DNA from: CAMLJR01 sp964631955
GTDB lineage: Bacteria; Pseudomonadota; Gammaproteobacteria; Pseudomonadales; CAMLJR01
Length of the DNA: 64,000 bases
Assembly (NCBI GenBank): GCA_964631955.1
Contig: CAZWBA010000001.1
Location: 186,001 to 250,000 of the forward strand
Direction: 5' to 3'
In this document: in pieces, positions 34,214-43,551 of the stretch
How positions within the stretch are numbered: the first letter of the stretch is position 1
Layout of the letters: each line of letters begins with the position of its first letter
Translations under genes and position numbers: made by a program
The notes under the pieces: generated by a model
Seen by the model: the letters and a program-made list of their open reading frames with translations, nothing else
Told to the model about the DNA's origin: nothing
Database searches by the model: none

Positions 34214-35605
34214 CTACTCGGCTTTCCAGCCACCGCCCAGCGCTCTTATCAGCAGAACACTGGCGGTGTATTGCCGACCTTGAGCCTGCAGTAAATTTCT
34301 TTCGTTATTCAGGGCTGCAGTTTCCGCGGTGAGCACATTGAGAAAGCCCACCGTGCCCGCCTTGTATTGATTATTCACCAGCTGCAATGCTTCGCGCGAC
34401 GCTGCGACCGCTTCCTGTTGAAATTTCACTTCCTTATCCAGGCGATCGAGCGCCACGAGATTATCTTCGACCTCGCGCAAGCCGGTGAGCACTGTTTGTC
34501 GATACAGCGCGACCGTCTCATCATACGCAGCGATCGCCTGCCTGTTTTGCGCAGAACGCAAACCCGCATCGAATAACGGCAACGACAATGACGGACCGAT
34601 GGACCAGAAGCGATTGGGTATCTCGAATAAATTGGAAAAACTCGCGCTGCGGTAGCCACCCGAAGCCGATAGCGTCAGCTGTGGAAAATAGGCGGCGCGC
34701 GCGACCCCGATTTCGGCATTCGCGGCAACGACACGGCGCTCGGCAGCCGCGATATCGGGCCGCCGCTCCAATAATTCAGAGGGAAGCACCAGCGGAATTT
34801 CCGGCGGCGCATGAATGAACCCGGTTTGTGCAATGTTGATATCCGCCGGAGCCTTGCCCAGCAAAATGGCGATCGCGTGTTCGAGTTGCGCGCGATCGAT
34901 GTCGATGGCGACCGCCTGCGCCTGCGCGGCTTTCAACTGCGCCTGCGCCTGCGCAACATCGGCGCGGCTGACCACGCCGACGTTGTAGCGATTCAGGGTC
35001 AATTGCAGCGATTTTTCGTAATCGCTCACGGTGCGATCGAGCAGCTGCTTTTGTGCATCGGTGATTCGCAGCAGGAAATAATTCTGCGCAAGTTCGGCTT
35101 GAGCACTCAACAATGCCGCCGCGTAATCGCCGGCGCTCGCCTGCGCACTCGCATCGCCGGCTTCGACTTCGCGACGGATGCGTCCCCACACATCGAGTTC
35201 CCAGCCTGCATCGAGTCCGACGATTTTTTGCGTGGAGGATTGCTGATTGCTCAGTGCGGAAGTGCTGCCTCGTGTCGCGGAAGCGCTCAGTGTCAAATCG
35301 GGGAAAAAGTTTGCGCGTGCTGCTTGCGCGGCAGCACGTGCCTGACGATAACGCGCTTCCGCCGCGGCGATATTCTGGTTGGAAAAAATCAATTGCTGCT
35401 GCAGCGCGTTGAGTTGCTCATCGCCGAATATCGACCACCAGTCACCGCGCTGTTCGGTATCACCCGGCTGCGCAATTTTCCACGCGCCGCTTTGCGCTTC
35501 CTTGTAACCGGCAGGCAATGCGGTTTCGGGGCGCCGGTAATCGGGGCCGACGGCACAGGCAGCTAGCGCAATCACGAAGGCAAATAATAAAAATCGCCTC
35601 GGCAT
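34214..35605 (-). CDS. RND efflux outer-membrane lipoprotein (NodT/OprM type)
   Basis: This TolC-like outer-membrane channel lets the tripartite pump discharge outside the cell. From the ATG at 35605 the product has 463 residues. A lipoprotein signal ends in a lipobox with Cys17 (ALAAC). Next come the NodT-family opening VGPDYRRPETALPAGY and two OEP repeats rich in Ala, Gln and Glu, with AQNYFLLRITDAQ and LLERRPDIAAAERRVVAANAEIG. It is the last gene after the mdtA, mdtB and mdtC homologues, but separated from mdtC by 137 bases holding a MITE-like repeat. A terminator follows. Confidence 0.92.
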   Translation of the reverse strand: MPRRFLLFAFVIALAACAVGPDYRRPETALPAGYKEAQSGAWKIAQPGDTEQRGDWWSIFGDEQLNALQQQLIFSNQNIAAAEARYRQARAAAQAARANFFPDLTLSASATRGSTSALSNQQSSTQKIVGLDAGWELDVWGRIRREVEAGDASAQASAGDYAAALLSAQAELAQNYFLLRITDAQKQLLDRTVSDYEKSLQLTLNRYNVGVVSRADVAQAQAQLKAAQAQAVAIDIDRAQLEHAIAILLGKAPADINIAQTGFIHAPPEIPLVLPSELLERRPDIAAAERRVVAANAEIGVARAAYFPQLTLSASGGYRSASFSNLFEIPNRFWSIGPSLSLPLFDAGLRSAQNRQAIAAYDETVALYRQTVLTGLREVEDNLVALDRLDKEVKFQQEAVAASREALQLVNNQYKAGTVGFLNVLTAETAALNNERNLLQAQGRQYTASVLLIRALGGGWKAE

Positions 35606-35624
35606 AATTACTACTCCAAAAATC

Positions 35625-35738
35625 TGACCCCTCCGTTTCGCTTCGCTCAACACCTCCCCTACTTCGCAGGGGAGGCTCCCTCTATGTAACAGGAGCCTAA
35701 AGGTCCTAAAGGGGAGTGACCGTCAGGCCGAGGGGGTC
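35625..35738 (-). repeat. MITE-like inverted-repeat element, copy 2 (inside the efflux operon)
   Basis: A 114-base element with ends TGACCCCTCCG and CGAGGGGGTC shares the internal CACCTCCCCTA...AGGGGAGGC segment with the copy at 12744-12863. It lies between the mdtC homologue and the outer-membrane channel gene and would form a long foldback in the mRNA. It has no coding capacity. The strand is nominal. Confidence 0.8.
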
Positions 35739-35742
35739 GTTA

Positions 35743-38700
35743 TTAAATCTGACGCGAAGGAAACAACCGGCGCGTGAAATTATTCCAGCGTTGCAGCCAG
35801 CGCAGACGCCAGCGATCGAGCACGAGATAAACCACGGGCGTCGTGTACAGCGTCAGGATCTGGCTGACGAATAATCCGCCGAAAATCGATACACCGAGCG
35901 GATGGCGCAGCTCGGCACCATCGCCATTACTGAGAGCAAGCGGCAAGGCACCAAACATTGCCGCGAGTGTGGTCATCAGAATCGGGCGGAAGCGTAATGT
36001 GCACGCATGAAAAATCGCCTCGCGCGATGACATCCCCCGTTCCCGCTCGGCCACCAGGGCGAAATCCACCATCAGAATCGCATTTTTCTTGACGATGCCG
36101 ATCAGCAGAAAAATGCCGATGAGCGCGATGATGTCCAACTCCATATCGAACAGCATCAACGCAAGCAGTGCGCCGACACCGGCCGACGGCAGCGTCGACA
36201 GGATCGTCAGCGGATGCACATAACTTTCGTAGAGAATGCCGAGCACGATGTACAGCGTGACTAACGCCAGCAAAATCAGCATGGGCTGATTCGATGCCGA
36301 ACGCTGAAACATTTTCGCCGTACCCTGCATGCTGCCGCGCACATTATGCGGAACGCCGATGCGTACCATTTCGCGCTGCAGAATCGGCTCGACCTCCGAT
36401 AGCGAAACGCCTTCGGATAAATTGAACGACAGCGTATTCGCAGCGAACTGGCTCTGGTGATTGACGCTGAGCGGCGCGCTACCCGGTTCGATCCGCGCAA
36501 TGGCGGCGAGCGGGATCTGCTCGCCGTTGCTGCCGATCAGATACAGATCGCGCAACGCTTCCGGCCCCTGCATATATTCGGGCGCATACCCCATGATGAC
36601 GTAATACTGATTGAGCGGATTGTAGATCACCGACACCTGGCGCTGACTGAACGCATTGCTCAGCGTGGTATCCACCTGACGCGCGGTAATGCCGAGCCGC
36701 GCGGCGGTATCGCGATCGATGACGATCGAGGTTTGCAGGCCACCTTCCTGCGCATCGGCATTCACATCCTGCAACTGCGGTAAATTACCGAACGCTTCTT
36801 TAATTTTCGGTGTCCATTTACGCAACAGGTCGAGATCGTCGGATTGCAGCGTGAACTGGAATTGCGCCGCGCTCGAACGACCGCCCATGCGCACATCCTG
36901 CACCGCCTGCAGATATACATTGATGCCCGGCCGGCCACTGAGCTGCTTGCGCAGACGCGCGATGACCTGCGCGGCAGGCTCGCGCTCCGCCCGTGGTTTC
37001 AGCGTGATGTACATACTGCCCGACGCACCGTGCCCATCGCCCGCTTCGGTCGACTCGGACAGACGCTCGACCGCAGGATCATTGCGCACGATCTCGACGA
37101 TCTCGATCATTTTTTCGCGCATCGCCTGAAACGAAATACTTTGCTCGCCGACGATCATGCCGCGCAGACGGCCGGTATCCTGCTGCGGCAGAAAGCCTTT
37201 TGGCGCAATGGCAAATAAATAGACATTGAAACCGACGACAAACAGCAGCGTGCACAAAATTATTTTTTCGTGCCGCAGCGCCCAGGTCAGCGAATGTTCG
37301 TAACCGCGCGCCAGGCCCGTGAATATCTTTTCGCTGGCACGATAAAAACGATTATTTTTGCGTTTTTCCTCGCGAGCAGAATCGTGTGCGCGCAGCCAGC
37401 GCGCGCACAGCATCGGCGTCGTGGTCAGCGAAACCACCAGCGAAATCAGTACCGCCACCGAGAGCGTGCCGGCGAATTCGCGCAGCATCCGCCCCATGAC
37501 ATCGCCCATGAAAAATAGCGGAATGAATACGGCAACGAGCGAAAGCGACATCGACACGACGGTAAAACTCACTTCGCGCGAGCCGATGAGCGCCGCCTGC
37601 AACGGCGTGATTTTCTTGCCGCTGCCTGTGTTCATTTCGAGATGACGCGAAATATTTTCGATAACCACGATGGCATCATCGACGACAAAACCGGTGGCTA
37701 CCGTCAACGCCATCAGCGAAATATTGTCGAGCGTGTAACCGCAGAAATACATCACGATGAAGGTACCGCACAGTGACACCGGTACGGAAATGCTGGGTAT
37801 GACGGTCGCACTCACATTGCGTAAAAACACGAAAACCACCATCACCACCAGCGCAATCGAAATCACCAGGGTGTGCTCGACCTCTCGCAATGAAGCGCGA
37901 ATCGTCGGCGTGCGATCCATCGACACGCTCAACTCCACGCTTTTCGGCAAAGACGCGCGCAGCTGCGGCAATGCTTCATAAATCGAATCGACGGTTTCGA
38001 TGATATTGGCGCCGGGCTGCCGGAACACCATCACGATGATGGCCGGCACGCCATTGAATGTTCCGGCCTTGCGTACATCCTGCACGCCATCGGTAACGCG
38101 CGCGACATCGGTGAGATGCACCGCCGCACCATTGCGGTAATTGACGATGAGCGGCACATAATCCGCCGCCGTTTTCGCCTGCGAATTCACGCCGATCTGC
38201 CAGCGCTTGTCGCCGTTTTCAACCGAACCGCCCGGGCGATTGACATTCGCCGCCGTCAACGCCATTCGTACATCGTCGAGCGGTATTCCATATTTATTCA
38301 ACGCCGTCGGATTCAGTTCGACGCGCACGGCCGGCGATGCACTGCCGCCGACATTGACCTGACCGACGCCCGCTATCTGCGAAATTTTCTGCGCGACCAG
38401 CGTCGATGCCAGATCGTACATTTCGGCGCGCTTCATCGTGTTCGATGTCATCGCAAACACCATGATGGGCGAATCGGCGGGATTCATTTTCCGGTAGGTG
38501 GGATTACGCGGCAAACTCGTCGGCAACAAACCACGCGCGGCATTGATCGCTGCCTGCACATCGCGCGCGGCGCCATCGATGTCGCGGTTCAGATCGAACT
38601 GCAGTGCAACACGTGTCGGGCCCTGCGAACTCGTCGATGTAATTTCATTGATGCCGGCGATGCGTCCGAGCGCGCGTTCGAGCGGAGTCGCCACCGTAGC

Positions 38701-38880
38701 CGCCATCGTTTCGGGACTCGCCCCCGGCAAATTCGCGCTGACGGAAATAACAGGGAAATCGGCCTGCGGCAAAGGCGCCACTTTCAAAAATTTGAATGCG
38801 ACCAACCCTGCCAGCGCAATGCCGAGCGTGAGCAGCATGGTTGCAACGGGGCGCTTGATGGCGAGTTCGGCGATGTTCAT
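35743..38880 (-). CDS. RND multidrug transporter, MdtC-like inner-membrane subunit
   Basis: This is a 1045-residue HAE1-type proton-driven exporter. It has the twelve-helix RND layout with two large periplasmic loops. The proton-relay Asp pair is in GFVVDDAIVVIENI, and the C-terminal half carries LTILSTLPSAGVGALL and LLIGIVKKNAILMVDFAL. The end RPILMTTLAAMFGALPLAL is also typical. The ATG overlaps the stop of the previous transporter by four bases (ATGA), implying translational coupling. In E. coli, MdtB and MdtC form a heteromultimer; the paired genes here suggest the same. Substrates cannot be inferred precisely. Confidence 0.93.
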   Translation of the reverse strand: MNIAELAIKRPVATMLLTLGIALAGLVAFKFLKVAPLPQADFPVISVSANLPGASPETMAATVATPLERALGRIAGINEITSTSSQGPTRVALQFDLNRDIDGAARDVQAAINAARGLLPTSLPRNPTYRKMNPADSPIMVFAMTSNTMKRAEMYDLASTLVAQKISQIAGVGQVNVGGSASPAVRVELNPTALNKYGIPLDDVRMALTAANVNRPGGSVENGDKRWQIGVNSQAKTAADYVPLIVNYRNGAAVHLTDVARVTDGVQDVRKAGTFNGVPAIIVMVFRQPGANIIETVDSIYEALPQLRASLPKSVELSVSMDRTPTIRASLREVEHTLVISIALVVMVVFVFLRNVSATVIPSISVPVSLCGTFIVMYFCGYTLDNISLMALTVATGFVVDDAIVVIENISRHLEMNTGSGKKITPLQAALIGSREVSFTVVSMSLSLVAVFIPLFFMGDVMGRMLREFAGTLSVAVLISLVVSLTTTPMLCARWLRAHDSAREEKRKNNRFYRASEKIFTGLARGYEHSLTWALRHEKIILCTLLFVVGFNVYLFAIAPKGFLPQQDTGRLRGMIVGEQSISFQAMREKMIEIVEIVRNDPAVERLSESTEAGDGHGASGSMYITLKPRAEREPAAQVIARLRKQLSGRPGINVYLQAVQDVRMGGRSSAAQFQFTLQSDDLDLLRKWTPKIKEAFGNLPQLQDVNADAQEGGLQTSIVIDRDTAARLGITARQVDTTLSNAFSQRQVSVIYNPLNQYYVIMGYAPEYMQGPEALRDLYLIGSNGEQIPLAAIARIEPGSAPLSVNHQSQFAANTLSFNLSEGVSLSEVEPILQREMVRIGVPHNVRGSMQGTAKMFQRSASNQPMLILLALVTLYIVLGILYESYVHPLTILSTLPSAGVGALLALMLFDMELDIIALIGIFLLIGIVKKNAILMVDFALVAERERGMSSREAIFHACTLRFRPILMTTLAAMFGALPLALSNGDGAELRHPLGVSIFGGLFVSQILTLYTTPVVYLVLDRWRLRWLQRWNNFTRRLFPSRQI

Positions 38881-41800
38881 TGGGAATGCTCACTCCCCAG
38901 CGACGGAAAACGTTTCTCGCGCCACGCGTTGAAACGATGACCCATTCGATCGAATACGAGATAAATGACCGGCGTGGTGAACAGGGTCAGCACCTGACTG
39001 ACGAGCAAGCCGCCCACCATCGTCACGCCCAGAGGATTGCGCAATTCCGAGCCGACACCGCTGCTCAGCATCAGCGGCAAGGCGCCGAGCAGCGCGGCCA
39101 TCGTCGTCATCAATATCGGGCGAAACCGCAGCAGACATGCTTCGTAAATGGCATCGAGCGCGGATTTACCCTGTTCGCGTTCGGCTTCGAGTGCGAAGTC
39201 GATCATCATGATCGCGTTCTTTTTGACAATGCCGATCAACAGCACGATGCCGATGATCGCGATCACGTTCAAATCGTTACCCGAAAGCATCAGCGCTAGC
39301 AGCGCACCGATACCAGCGGAGGGCAGCGTCGAGAGAATCGTGATCGGATGAATGTAACTTTCGTAGAGCACGCCGAGCACGATGTACATCGTCACGATCG
39401 CGGCGATGATGAGCCACAGCTCGTTTGCGAGCGCAGCGCGAAACGCGAGTGCCGCACCGACGAAGCGGGTCTGCACGCTGAGCGGCATCTGCAATTGTTC
39501 GCGCAGATTATCGATCGCCTGCACCGCTTCGCCGAGCGAAACATCGGGCGCCAGATTGAAGGAAATCGTCGCTGCCGGAAATTGTTCTTCGTGATTGATC
39601 ACGAGCGGCGCGGTGCGCTCCTCGATACGCGCGAACGCACGCATCGGTATCTGCTCTCCCCCTGCACCGGGAACGTGTAAATCCAGAATCGCATCGGGTC
39701 CGCGCTGAAAATCGGGCGCCGCTTCGAGCACGACGCGGTATTGATTCGACTGCGTGAAAATCGTCGAAATCAGCCGCTGACCGAATGCGTTATAGAGGGC
39801 ATTGTTGACGGCGGCGACAGTCACTCCCAGTCGCGCGGCAGTGTCGCGGTCGATATGAAGATAGGCCTCCAGCCCTTCGTTCTGGAAATCGCTGGTGACA
39901 TCGGCGAGTTCGGGTAATTCGCGCATCGCGGTGACGAGTTTCGGCAACCACAGCGCAAGTTCTTCGCTATTCAAATCCTGCACCGACAATTGAAATTGCG
40001 TGCGGCTGATGCGATCGTCGATCGTCAGATCCTGCACCGACTGCATATACAGCGAAATACCTGTCACGCGTGCGAGTTGCGGTTGCAGGCGGCGCATCAC
40101 CGCCTGCGCATCGTCGCGTTCACCATGCGGTTTCAGATTGATGAGCATGCGGCCGCTGTTCAGCGTGGCATTGGTGCCATCGACACCTATAAAAGAAGAA
40201 AGACTCTGCACGGCAGGATCGCGCAGGATGATAGCGGCCAGTTGCTGCTGACGCTCGGCCATCGCCTGAAACGATATCGATTGCGGCGCTTCCGACACCG
40301 CCTGAATCGCACCCGTATCCTGTACCGGAAAAAATCCCTTATCGACGAACAGCGTGAGCGCTACCGTGAGCGCAATCGAGCCGAATACCACCCACAACGT
40401 TTCGCGCTGGTGTTTGAGCACCCATTGCAGCCATTCACCGTATTTGCCGATGACGCGATCGAACCATTCACCCGTCACACGATAGAAACGGCTCTGCTGA
40501 TCGTCCGGAATATGCCGCAACATCTTTGCGCAAAGCATCGGTGTGAGCGTGAGCGATACCACGCCGGAAATCAGAATCGCGACCGCGAGCGTGATGGCGA
40601 ATTCCCGAAATAAACGGCCGACGACATCGGCCATGAACAGGAGCGGAATGAGGACGGCGATCAGTGATAGCGTGAGCGAAATAATGGTAAAGGCGATTTG
40701 CCGCGAACCTTTGAGCGCCGCCTGCAATGGCGATTCGCCTTTCTCTATATAGCGCGAGATATTTTCGATAACGACAATCGCATCGTCGACGACAAAGCCG
40801 GTCGAAATCGTCAGCGCCATCAGCGTTAAATTATTGAGGCTGAAACCCGCGAGATACATAAGCCCGAACGTACCGACGATCGATAACGGCACGGCAAAAC
40901 TCGGAATGATCGTCGCGGGCAGATTGCGCAGAAAGACAAAAATCACCGCCACCACCAGCGCCACCGCAAGCATCAATTCAACCTGCACGTCCCTGAGCGA
41001 GGCGCGAATCGTCGTGGTGCGATCGGTCAGCACTTCCACGTCGACCGACGCGGGCAGTGCAGCGCGCAACTCCGGCAGAATTTTCTGAATGCGATCGACC
41101 ACCTCGATCACATTGGCGCCCGGCTGGCGCTGGATGTTGAGCACGATTGCCGGCGTGCGATCGGCCCAGGCCGCCAATTTATTATTTTCGGCGCCGTCGA
41201 TCGTCTGCGCGACATCGCTCAGACGTATCGGCGCACCATTGCGATAGGCGAGCACGAGATCGCGATATTCCGCTGCTGAACGCAACTGGTCGTTGGCATC
41301 GATGGTCGATGCGCGCGTCGGTCCATCGAAATTACCTTTAGCCTGATTGGTATTGGCATTGCCGATCGAGGTGCGCACATCGTCGATACTCAGACCATAC
41401 GCCGCGAGCGCCTTCGGATTGACCTGAATGCGCACCGCGGGACGCTGGCCGCCGCTGATGCTGACCAGACCGACACCCGACACCTGCGATAATTTCTGCG
41501 CGATGCGCGTATCGACGAGATCCTCCACTTTCGGCAGCGGCAGGGTTTTCGACGCAATCGCAATCGTCACGATAGGTGCGTCGGCGGGATTGACCTTGTT
41601 GTAAATCGGCGGGCTCGGCAAATCGTCGGGCAGTAAATTCGACGCTGCGTTGATGGCCGCCTGCACCTGCTGCTCGGCGATGTCGAGACTCAAATCCAGA
41701 TTGAATTGCAGCGTGATCACCGACGCGCCGCCCGAACTCGACGAGGTCATGCGCTGCAACCCCGGCATCTGCCCGAATTGCCGTTCGAGCGGCGCCGTTA

Positions 41801-41987
41801 CCGTCGATGTCATCACATCGGGACTCGCGCCCGGATACAGCGTGACGACCTGTATCGTTGGATAATCGACTTCGGGCAACGCCGATAATGGCAGCTGTTT
41901 GTACGCGATCAACCCCACAATCAGAATCGCCACCATCAACAATGAAGTGGCGACGGGGCGCAGAATGAAAAGCCGCGAAGGATTCAT
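38877..41987 (-). CDS. RND multidrug transporter, MdtB-like inner-membrane subunit
   Basis: This 1036-residue HAE1-type exporter is a paralogue of the gene that follows it. It shows the N-terminal RPVATSLLMVAILIVG helix, the periplasmic porter domains, the proton-relay Asp pair in STGFVVDDAIVVIENI and the second-half motifs LLIGIVKKNAIMMIDFAL and RFRPILMTTMAALLGALPLML. Its ATG shares one base with the TAA of the adaptor gene (TAATG), and its own stop overlaps the next start, so the three genes are translated as one tightly coupled unit. The mdtABC order matches E. coli. Confidence 0.93.
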   Translation of the reverse strand: MNPSRLFILRPVATSLLMVAILIVGLIAYKQLPLSALPEVDYPTIQVVTLYPGASPDVMTSTVTAPLERQFGQMPGLQRMTSSSSGGASVITLQFNLDLSLDIAEQQVQAAINAASNLLPDDLPSPPIYNKVNPADAPIVTIAIASKTLPLPKVEDLVDTRIAQKLSQVSGVGLVSISGGQRPAVRIQVNPKALAAYGLSIDDVRTSIGNANTNQAKGNFDGPTRASTIDANDQLRSAAEYRDLVLAYRNGAPIRLSDVAQTIDGAENNKLAAWADRTPAIVLNIQRQPGANVIEVVDRIQKILPELRAALPASVDVEVLTDRTTTIRASLRDVQVELMLAVALVVAVIFVFLRNLPATIIPSFAVPLSIVGTFGLMYLAGFSLNNLTLMALTISTGFVVDDAIVVIENISRYIEKGESPLQAALKGSRQIAFTIISLTLSLIAVLIPLLFMADVVGRLFREFAITLAVAILISGVVSLTLTPMLCAKMLRHIPDDQQSRFYRVTGEWFDRVIGKYGEWLQWVLKHQRETLWVVFGSIALTVALTLFVDKGFFPVQDTGAIQAVSEAPQSISFQAMAERQQQLAAIILRDPAVQSLSSFIGVDGTNATLNSGRMLINLKPHGERDDAQAVMRRLQPQLARVTGISLYMQSVQDLTIDDRISRTQFQLSVQDLNSEELALWLPKLVTAMRELPELADVTSDFQNEGLEAYLHIDRDTAARLGVTVAAVNNALYNAFGQRLISTIFTQSNQYRVVLEAAPDFQRGPDAILDLHVPGAGGEQIPMRAFARIEERTAPLVINHEEQFPAATISFNLAPDVSLGEAVQAIDNLREQLQMPLSVQTRFVGAALAFRAALANELWLIIAAIVTMYIVLGVLYESYIHPITILSTLPSAGIGALLALMLSGNDLNVIAIIGIVLLIGIVKKNAIMMIDFALEAEREQGKSALDAIYEACLLRFRPILMTTMAALLGALPLMLSSGVGSELRNPLGVTMVGGLLVSQVLTLFTTPVIYLVFDRMGHRFNAWREKRFPSLGSEHSQ

Positions 41988-43297
41988 TACGCACCCGCCG
42001 GCTGTTGGCGCTTACCGGGAGATTGTTTCGATGCCTCGTTCGCCGCGCGCGCCTTTACCGAGGCACTCTCCTTCACGGGCGATTCGATTTTTTCTTTCGC
42101 GGACGAATCGACTTTTTGTCCATCGCGCTGCACGACTTCCACAGCGCTGCCGTCACGCAATTGTTCGAGTCCTTCGACGACGACGATCGCGCCCGGCTCG
42201 ATGCCGCGATCGATAACGACGCGTTCGCCGTCGCTTTCACCGATCTCCACATTTTGCAATTTCACCGCGGCTTTTTTCTCGCGGCCCTCGCCATCCGCAT
42301 CGGATGCCTGCACCACGTAAACGAAATTACCCTGCGCACCGCTCTGCACGGCATCGACCGGCAACAGCGTCATATCGCGCAGCGTATCGATCTGCAGGCG
42401 CGCGTTGACGAACTGATTCGGAAACAGCGTGCTGTCGTCGTTACTGAATTCGGCTTTGATTTTCAGCGTGCCCGTGGCGGTGTCGATCTGATTATCGATC
42501 GCCACCAGCGAACCGCTCGCCAGCTTGAATCTCTGCGAACGATCGTACGCATCGACGGCGATGGTTTGCCGCGCGTTCAGTTTCTGGATGAGGCGCGGCA
42601 GATTATCCTCGGGCAGCGTAAATACCACATACACCGGTTGCACCTGTGTAATGGTGACAATGCCACCGGCATCGGAGCTGCGCACGATATTGCCGGGATC
42701 GACCTGGCGCAGACCGACACGCCCGCTGATCGGCGCCGTGATTTTCGCGTATGTGAGCTGCAATTTCGCATCGGCGACCTGACCTTCATCGACTTTCACG
42801 GTGCCTTCGTACTGACGCACGAGCGCCGCCTGCGCATCGACTTCCTGTTTCGCGATTGAATCCTGCGACCACAGCATCTGATAGCGTTCGAGATCGACCT
42901 GTGCGTTTTTCAACAGAGCGAGATCGCGTGTGAGCTGCCCCTCTGCCTGCGCAAGCTGTACCTCGAAGGGACGCGGATCGATTTCGGCAAGCAGCTCGCC
43001 GGCTTTCACGAATTGCCCTTCCTTGAAATTCACGCGCAGCAATTGTCCTTCGACACGGCTGGTCACCACCACCGAATGCACCGGCGTGACGGTACCGAGC
43101 GCATTCAATGTCAATTGCAGATTGCCGCGCGAAGCCGTGGCAACTGCCACCGGCACCGCACGCTCAAAACTACTCTTCGACTTTGTGCTGTCGCGCGCTT
43201 TACCCACCCACAACCAGACGACGAATGCCGCCAAAAGAAATACCAAAGGCCATCCACGTTTCAGCAACGCTGCCTTCGATATTGAAAACTCCGCCAT
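41987..43297 (-). CDS. RND efflux periplasmic adaptor, MdtA-like
   Basis: This membrane-fusion protein links the RND pump to the outer-membrane channel. The 436-residue protein has an N-terminal membrane anchor (about residues 13-31), a first barrel-sandwich half with EGQLLRVNFKEGQFVKAGELLAEIDPRPF, an alpha-helical hairpin, the second lipoyl half with LTYAKITAPISGRVGLRQVDPGN, and a beta-barrel domain. The last 50 residues are a charged, Lys-rich tail. It is first in the mdtABC-channel operon. The divergent region to 43551 contains direct repeats that may bind a regulator; no dedicated regulator gene is adjacent. Confidence 0.92.
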   Translation of the reverse strand: MAEFSISKAALLKRGWPLVFLLAAFVVWLWVGKARDSTKSKSSFERAVPVAVATASRGNLQLTLNALGTVTPVHSVVVTSRVEGQLLRVNFKEGQFVKAGELLAEIDPRPFEVQLAQAEGQLTRDLALLKNAQVDLERYQMLWSQDSIAKQEVDAQAALVRQYEGTVKVDEGQVADAKLQLTYAKITAPISGRVGLRQVDPGNIVRSSDAGGIVTITQVQPVYVVFTLPEDNLPRLIQKLNARQTIAVDAYDRSQRFKLASGSLVAIDNQIDTATGTLKIKAEFSNDDSTLFPNQFVNARLQIDTLRDMTLLPVDAVQSGAQGNFVYVVQASDADGEGREKKAAVKLQNVEIGESDGERVVIDRGIEPGAIVVVEGLEQLRDGSAVEVVQRDGQKVDSSAKEKIESPVKESASVKARAANEASKQSPGKRQQPAGA

Positions 43298-43311
43298 TTA
43301 CGAACTCCTGA

Positions 43312-43338
43312 GTCAGTGTCGGGTGAGTCGGTGTCGGG
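43312..43338. repeat. Direct repeat of a 12-base motif upstream of the mdtA homologue
   Basis: GTCAGTGTCGGG (43312-43323) and GTCGGTGTCGGG (43327-43338) differ at one position and are spaced 15 bases apart. They lie just outside the mdtA start, in the divergent intergenic region. Confidence 0.5.
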
Positions 43339-43355
43339 GCCCGACCGCTATTCTC

Positions 43356-43423
43356 GTCATTGTCCCTGCCTCATCATTGTCCCTGTCACATCACTGTCCA
43401 TCGCACATCCCTGACCATTCTCG
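43356..43423. repeat. Four degenerate 17-base tandem repeats in the mdtA/GT divergent region
   Basis: Successive 17-base units begin at 43356, 43373, 43390 and 43407 and share the core TCAYTGTCC or close variants (GTCATTGTCCCTGCCTC, ATCATTGTCCCTGTCAC, ATCACTGTCCATCGCAC, ATCCCTGACCATTCTCG). There is no spacer, so it is not a CRISPR array. The location between divergent operons suggests a cluster of protein-binding sites or a simple duplication tract. Confidence 0.6.
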
Positions 43424-43551
43424 CGTAATTGTGCTCCCACAATGAGGAAAGTTTATGGAATCCGGATTGCGCTCCGCTAATTCCCGGATTCTCTTGCACA
43501 TCGCCGGGCGGAAAGTTATTTTGCGGCTGCGTCCCGCATCGAGACTGCTTT

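Noticed and set aside
43356..43423. CRISPR array
   Set aside because: The 17-base units are contiguous and degenerate, without spacers, and no cas gene is present.
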